Shown: positions 59,268 through 64,000 of the stretch, in pieces
Layout of the letters: each line of letters begins with the position of its first letter
How positions within the stretch are numbered: the stretch's first letter is position 1
Assembly (NCBI RefSeq): GCF_028502605.1
Contig: NW_026611593.1
Location: 930,001-994,000, forward strand
Origin: Trichoderma breve
Lineage: Eukaryota > Ascomycota > Sordariomycetes > Hypocreales > Hypocreaceae
Direction: 5' to 3'
DNA length: 64,000 bases
The notes under the pieces: generated by a model
What the model saw: only the letters and a program-made list of their open reading frames with translations
The model's database searches: none
What the model was told of the DNA's origin: nothing
Program-made: the position numbers and the translations under genes

Positions 59268-59405
59268 ATGCCTAATCACATTGCCTATGCACAGGAAAAG
59301 ACCTGGAAGATCCATTGCGACTTCGCTTGCTTTTGCCGTTACTGGAACAAGATGACAGTCTCATTCAGAGTTGTTCTCTTCGTACAAGTAAATTTCTGCT
59401 CCTAG
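59268..59405 (+). CDS. Speculative 45-codon ORF
   Basis: An ATG ORF within the pyrimidine-rich region, beginning MPNHIAYAQEKTWKIH and containing three Cys residues. If the intron 59388-59453 is removed it instead ends RQII after 44 residues. There is no similarity I recognise. It is listed only because it overlaps the best intron signal in this region. It could be a short ORF in a leader or pure chance. Confidence 0.15.
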   Translation: MPNHIAYAQEKTWKIHCDFACFCRYWNKMTVSFRVVLFVQVNFCS

Positions 59406-59798
59406 ATAGTTGTTGACTGCCTTTGTTCTCTACTAACCATTTTTCTGCAACAGCGACAAATTATCTAGCGATCCATATTTCCCCCTTTTGTCCTTCTTTC
59501 AGCACATAGCTAACTGTTTTGACAGAAAGAAATCCGCATCTCAAATATTCGAAGCTTGTAAAGTCTCATGTTCCATCGCTGGATCATTCCAAGAGCTGAA
59601 TTCTCCCTCTTTCTATCCCCATGTTTCCTGCTAATTCTCTATAGGACACAAAGTTGTCTCCACAGATACGAGACTCAGCAGATGCCATTGTCAACAGAAG
59701 TGGCTCCCGTCTTTTTTCATCGCCAGTTTCTCACATATCTTCGTCATCTTGACACGGCTGAGTATCCCCTTTCTCACTCCAAGTAACCAACATGAGCA

Positions 59799-59941
59799 AC
59801 TGATTCTTCATAGCCTTCTTTCGCATGCTTCTCAGCTACTCTCAAGTCTACAAGCGCACTCACGTTACATTCTACACAAAATTTCAATCACTCATCTTCC
59901 CCTCCCTTCTCTGTATGAATCAGCGACTGATTCTTCATAGC
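59799..59941. repeat. 16-bp direct repeat, 127 bp apart
   Basis: ACTGATTCTTCATAGC occurs at 59799-59814 and exactly again at 59926-59941. Both copies follow an ATGA-type sequence (ATGAGCA and ATGAATCAGCG), which suggests a duplicated unit that has diverged outside the core. Confidence 0.85.
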
Positions 59942-59955
59942 AATACCCTCTACTT

Positions 59956-59975
59956 CACGTGGGCGGGCGGGCGGG
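59956..59975 (+). promoter_or_regulatory. E-box abutting a G-quadruplex motif
   Basis: CACGTG at 59956-59961 shares its last G with GGGCGGGCGGGCGGG at 59961-59975. Four G3 tracts with single-base loops form the most stable class of predicted quadruplex. CACGTG is the core site of fungal bHLH regulators. The gene it would serve is unclear: the nearest annotated starts are 57829 and 62283, both more than 2 kb away. Confidence 0.6.
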
Positions 59976-60097
59976 CACAGTCCTCTCAACAAACCAATTC
60001 TAAGTTTCCCTGTCCTAACAAACCCAAGAAAAGCTGATTACTGACTTTAGGTAGTTTACATACTCGACGGGGCGTACTTTCATTCAGCTAAGTCACC

Positions 60098-60259
60098 ATG
60101 TCCTTTTACAATGGCAATCTGCTGACTTCTCGCAGGCCCTGTTCTTTCTATGTACACTTGCTAACTTTTGTTCTTTTACCAGGCAATCCGTACGATCGAC
60201 GATACTTTGAGACCAGCCAACTGTTCATCGACACAGTTCGAAAACGCAAGCAGACATAG
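60098..60259 (+). CDS. Speculative 53-codon ORF
   Basis: An ATG ORF with a good start context (GTCACCATGTCC). Its C-terminal half, GNPYDRRYFETSQLFIDTVR then KRKQT, looks protein-like with a basic end, but no family is recognised. The middle reads through C/T-rich DNA with a branch-point-like GCTAAC and CCAG, so part may be intronic. Confidence is low. Confidence 0.2.
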   Translation: MSFYNGNLLTSRRPCSFYVHLLTFVLLPGNPYDRRYFETSQLFIDTVRKRKQT

Positions 60260-60387
60260 CGACCGACCGACCGATCCGAAGGTAGAAAAACATATAGCAC
60301 CGTGAAAGTTCCCCCGACAAACCCGAGCAACTGCCGAACACGATCGAACAGAGATTAAGAGAATCGAGAATACAAGAATAAGCGGAG

Positions 60388-60587
60388 CGGAAGCGGAGGG
60401 TGGTGGCGCCTACGGGCATATACTCTGGCAAGTTATACCCACGTCTATTCATTTTCCACTTACTCACAACAGCAGACAAGTTTTCCATCGACCGTTTCTC
60501 GAAGCCAAAGAACATAGAATTGAAGCTTTCTCAACAACCAAGAGGTACGGAAGCGGTGGATGGTGGCGCCTACGGGCAAATCCACCG
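60388..60587 (+). repeat. Duplicated 40-bp unit ending at splice-donor-like sites
   Basis: CGGAAGCGG, then GGTGGCGCCTACGGGCA, occurs at 60388-60427 and at 60548-60587, exactly 160 bp apart. Each copy is followed at the same position by a donor-like sequence: GCAAGTT at 60428 and GTAAGTT at 60588. The arrangement looks like tandem duplication of an exon end together with its donor site. Confidence 0.7.
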
Positions 60588-61314
60588 GTAAGTTGTCTCC
60601 TAATCTGCCCACCGCCACATTCGCTAATTTCGAGTCTTTTACTCCTATTTTACCATCTATGCTTCAGTGGATAAAAGGAATTAGGTAAAGCTACCTAAGT
60701 AGAGTTGGATTATCTCCGTGATTTTGAAGGATTAGAACAAAAGACGGGCCGTTTGCCGCTTAGCATCTGCAAGTTCCCTGCTTACGTTTACATACATGCT
60801 TACATACACTGACATTCACTGACACTTTCAATAGACCTTCTGCTTGATCTCCCGAGGTAGAATCACTAGTGAGCTATGTTCTGATACTTCCTAAGTACAA
60901 ACAGGGAATTGAGAGGCAATGACGCACAGGACATTTTACTTCCTCCATCTATACCTAGCTAATGTTATGAGTAGACAAGAGGACTATAACAGGGCAGGTC
61001 AAAGAGCAACTACACGAGAACTCCCAACCATTCATTAATTTCAGAAGGCAGGCAAACTCCTCTGTACTAGATGGTTCGTACCATTGATATCTTATCATTT
61101 TTCATCATTTCAAAAACCAAATATGGTGAGTGTAGTCGTCACGAATAATGGTCACAGTCCAGTGGTGTGGTTCTGAGTCTCTTTTTATACCAGCTAAGTA
61201 TGAGGTACCTGATATTAACATGTTTTTCCCCTCAGAGATTCCACTTCCGTCAATTCATTTCCTTTCGTCCACTCATTGTAAGTCAACGCTCAACACTTCC
61301 TTACAAACATGTGA

Positions 61315-62283
61315 CTAATTTTCGGGCTCAGCTGCCCGGCGAGTCTCTCCACTTGTCGGGTACACCTTCGCACGAGCCGCCAGCACAGGATCATCCGATG
61401 GCTCAATACCTGGCACACCAGGCATGACATTATAGACAATGCTGTTCGTCTGAGGAGGAAGCGCTTCCTTCTCGGTAACCTTGGTCAGGGTGAGCACACC
61501 AAGCTCGACCAACTGACGGTCCTCTGGCCATATTTCGTTGCAGTTATCGGTAATGTCATTTTCCCCAGCCACCTGAGCTACCAGCTTGAAGCTAATCGGT
61601 CCTTGGGCAAAGACACCAGGTAGCTCGTCGAAGAGAAAGTTCGGCCCCTTGGCCTCAAGCTCGCTCTGCGTCAGATACTGTTTCCCCGACAACGGAATCC
61701 ATCGATATCGGATGAAGGAGGTTTTACCAGCAGCATTGATAAACTTGAAAGCGTTGATGGAGTAGAATGACTGGGTACCAAAGTTCTTTGGGAATTTTCG
61801 ATCCTCTTGCATGAAAGGGAGGGCTTCGGGATGTTCCTTGGCATATTCTTCCACGGTGCCATCTCTGTAATTGCTGAAGAACGCAAGAACACCCTCTCCC
61901 GTATTTGCGGGGAATACGGTTGAGGATTGGCAGATGATGTCGGTCTTGACATCATCTCCAATCAAGAACCGCACAGCCAGACCATGAGGATTTGCGTTGG
62001 GGTCAGTTGCCGGTATATTCGGGATACCAGTAAAGAGAGAGAATCTAGCTATGACTGGTGTTGAAGGAGAACTAAAGTGAGGCGCAATGGACCATTCCTT
62101 GGCCTCATCGGTGGGAGTAAAGGAGCCTGTGACGAAGACACCTCTGGCATGGGCTGTATGAAAAGGCATTGCTATTAGATGAGACTCTGCTTGCTAGTAT
62201 GAATCAAACATACACGGTCTGGCGTTGTCAATCCGCCCAAACATGTCCTTGAGGGTGCTGATCAAGTCGAGATGAAGAGTCAT
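61315..62283 (-). CDS. Small catalase-like heme peroxidase (catalase-related, SrpA-type)
   Basis: Two exons on the minus strand, 62283-62214 and 62171-61315, with a 42-nt intron (GTATGT...ATAG), give 308 residues. That is much shorter than classical catalases (about 480 or 700) and typical of catalase-related peroxidases. The junction gives RIDNARPSMPFHTAHARGVFVTGSF when read across both exons; its HAxG contains the distal heme His (H31). Other landmarks are NPHGLAVRFLI, the Asn-containing stretch NFGTQSFYSINAFKF and TSFIRYRWIPLSG. The C-terminal heme-ligand Tyr region of full catalases is truncated as in this subfamily. It should use peroxide to oxidise organic substrates. No signal peptide is seen. 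The GTATGT donor at 62213 is preferred because it alone keeps frame with the first exon. Confidence 0.92.
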
Positions 62284-64000
62284 GGTGACGGTTGTTTCGA
62301 TAGTGCTTAGTTGATTGAACGAAGGGAACTGAAGATGTTTTGAAACTACATGGAAGCTTCTTCAATCAACTATGGATAGTATTTATACTTTGGACATAGG
62401 GCTGCTGCTCTGCTAATCATGGTTGCTGACAACTGGAAGTATCTGAGTGGCTGAACTATAGTCGCTTGAGTCGCTTAGAGACGAGCTTGGCAAAACTCCC
62501 AATAAGCTCTATCTAGATTTTTCCGAGGAGCTTTGGCGAATTGGAGAAACAGATCCACGCCATATGCAGTTACTTGGTCACAAAAACACCAAGCGCTTAC
62601 CGTAGCGCTCGATACAGTTTCCACCTACGACAAGGCTGGCATGGTGACGGCTATTTGGAAGGCCCACGGATAGCCTTGTGGTGCGATTCCAAATACGCTT
62701 GGAACAAATTTAGGTGCTTCGGCCGAATGGCTTCTGGGGGATTATCCGCCAGTATCCATGAGTCAGACCTAGTTTGTCTGTCGATATCCTCTTTTCCCTC
62801 CCATTGTCCCCTTTTAATGGTTGATGATGGGCTGTTGATGTGGTAAGCAGCGGACGAAGTCCCGGAGCTAGCTATGGAGGATTGTCCGCCGTTCCACATA
62901 CAAATAATCCAGATCGCTCTAGTAGTTGTTTATGGGCTTACATCGTCTAAATCAGCCTATTCGACTTGATAGCGCGACGAGAACCAACAAAGTTGAGCAA
63001 TAGAAATGATTGCTTTGCGTGAAACGGCTTCAATCGGCTTCCTTACCAAGATGTTTACGGATACATGTACGAGTACTACGGGAATCGACAAAGCGAAAAC
63101 TGGAATCGGCGCATGTTCTAGAAAGAATCCGAAATCAGACCAATGACATGCTTGCAGCGCCTTTGGGAACTCATCGAAGGAGAGACGATAACATGTTTGA
63201 CTGGATTCCACATGCAAGGTACGGCGAGATTTACGCTTCTGACCAACATTCCCAATCGATAAGAGAATAAGCAACAGCTGCAGCATCCTTACATCATCAT
63301 CATCACGCAGACAAACAGTCAGCAGCAACGGTCACCAGACTAATTAACCCAACTTTAATCGCCGTGGGACTTCAAAAAAAAAAAATCTCCCTTTTTTGGG
63401 CATAATACTAAAATTCTACGAGAAGCGAACCGAGCGGCTAGTGTTCCGGATTCACGTGTGGACTAAAAGACATGAATGTAGCTAGAAGGGCGTAGGGCCG
63501 GCAGTGTCATTGACATTGATCAGTCTGACTCAAAAGTAAAATCCGAACAAGCACGACATATCGAGGAGATCGGTTAAATGGCGGGGAATGAAATTACACC
63601 ATTGCTCTGTACGAAGAGTCTGGCGTCATGCTATGCGAGGAACTGCCATGGAGTAGCCACGGGTAAGAAATCGATTATGTTGACATGTTTTGTCAGCATA
63701 CTGGATGATTAACTAGCATGGAAGACCGGTGGGATGGGGGATGGCGCAAAAGTCTCCGGATAGGACGCTTCGTATTTTAGTAGCAGAATGGCGATGCCTC
63801 GTCCACTGATAGCGGCGGGGTCACTCGCAGTTTTGTGATTACTACTATGGATGGACTCCATGCAGTGGGTAATAATAGGTAATGGTACATGTAGGCATCC
63901 ATTCCATGGAAACAGCAGGGCAGTTAGTGATGGGGCGAGGAGAGGCCCTGTAAGTTGTAAACGTCGGGGTGCCGTGGAATTGAACAGGCATCGGCGAGCG
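62284..64000. other. Catalase promoter and right-edge noncoding region
   Basis: No supported gene in the last 1.7 kb. The left 100-400 bp contains the catalase promoter. Short simple repeats are a CATCAT run near 63284-63303 and an A-run near 63374-63385. A gene could begin beyond the right edge. Confidence 0.5.
62380..62387 (-). promoter_or_regulatory. TATA box of the catalase-like gene
   Basis: The minus strand reads TATAAATA about 97-104 bp before the ATG at 62283, a near-perfect TATA consensus at a usual distance. Confidence 0.6.

Larger units (their letters stand above)
58441..61314 (+). other. Pyrimidine-rich, repeat-bearing region with intron-like signals; candidate spliced noncoding transcript
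   Basis: The plus strand is visibly rich in C and T and has no long ORF. Several segments have complete intron signals: 59388-59453 (GTAAAT, TACTAAC, CAG), 60588-60667 (GTAAGT, GCTAAT, CAG), 61126-61235 (GTGAGT, ATTAAC, CAG) and 61278-61331 (GTAAGT, GACTAAT, CAG). The last one overlaps the end of the antiparallel catalase gene. A GC-AG candidate lies at about 60428-60475. Diverged duplications occur at 58831/59119, 59068/59179, 59799/59926 and 60388/60548. A spliced long noncoding RNA, or a leader with short ORFs, would explain these signals; chance occurrence in C/T-rich DNA is the alternative. No downstream coding ORF on this strand is found within the window. Confidence 0.3.

Noticed and set aside
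60388..60600. Reading of the duplicated unit as a Walker-A-like VVAPTGxxSGK motif
   Set aside because: Only one of three frames gives it, the GxGKS/T spacing is wrong, no other helicase or ATPase motif is nearby and stops interrupt the frame.

Overview
This window looks like chromosomal DNA of a filamentous ascomycete, most probably a Sordariomycete of the order Hypocreales (Trichoderma-like; the order is inferred and the genus is a guess). Coding regions are interrupted by short introns of roughly 50-110 nt with GTAAGT-like donors, CTAAC/CTAAT branch points and CAG/TAG acceptors. Genes lie on both strands without operons. The families are typically fungal: Zn2Cys6 regulator, DHA2 transporter, CipA-like reductase, and a fungal DUF1212 exporter-like protein. 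I support 15 protein genes with confidence (most with reconstructed exon structures), one probable small gene, two speculative short ORFs and one intron-containing tRNA-Pro.

Layout. 0-2.3 kb: noncoding, with a decayed direct duplication. 2.3-3.4 kb: NmrA/isoflavone-reductase-like oxidoreductase. 5.0-9.9 kb: glycogen debranching enzyme. 10.6-11.4 kb (minus): Cys-rich single-pass membrane protein with a sensor-like layout. 11.4-18.15 kb: a 6.7 kb stretch with no supportable gene, holding a dense GC-rich inverted-repeat cluster at 12.1-12.3 kb and a long hairpin just upstream of the next gene. 18.15-21.0 kb: CSC1/TMEM63-type channel. 21.6-24.0 kb: F-box protein. 24.2-24.5 kb: small hypothetical gene. 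25.1-27.3 kb (minus): RRM protein. 29.75-30.8 kb: HPP-family membrane protein. 31.6-34.2 kb: DUF2828 protein with a vWA-like segment. 34.5 kb (minus): tRNA-Pro(UGG). 36.5-39.3 kb (minus): DUF1212/ThrE-like membrane protein.

42.3-56.2 kb is a loose accessory neighbourhood: SDR oxidoreductase, cupin, Zn2Cys6 transcription factor, secreted or vacuolar M20 metallopeptidase and a 14-TM DHA2 efflux transporter. It could be a small catabolic or detoxification set, but it has no polyketide, peptide or terpene synthase. 56.7-57.8 kb (minus): MYND zinc-finger protein. 61.3-62.3 kb (minus): small catalase-like heme peroxidase.

The least explained DNA is 58.4-61.3 kb. Its plus strand is pyrimidine-rich with no long ORF, yet it carries several well-formed intron signals (one with an exact TACTAAC), diverged tandem duplications, a duplication that preserves a splice-donor position, and a four-tract G-quadruplex motif abutting an E-box. 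I regard it as the best candidate for an undescribed spliced noncoding or short-ORF transcript. This is inference from sequence alone.
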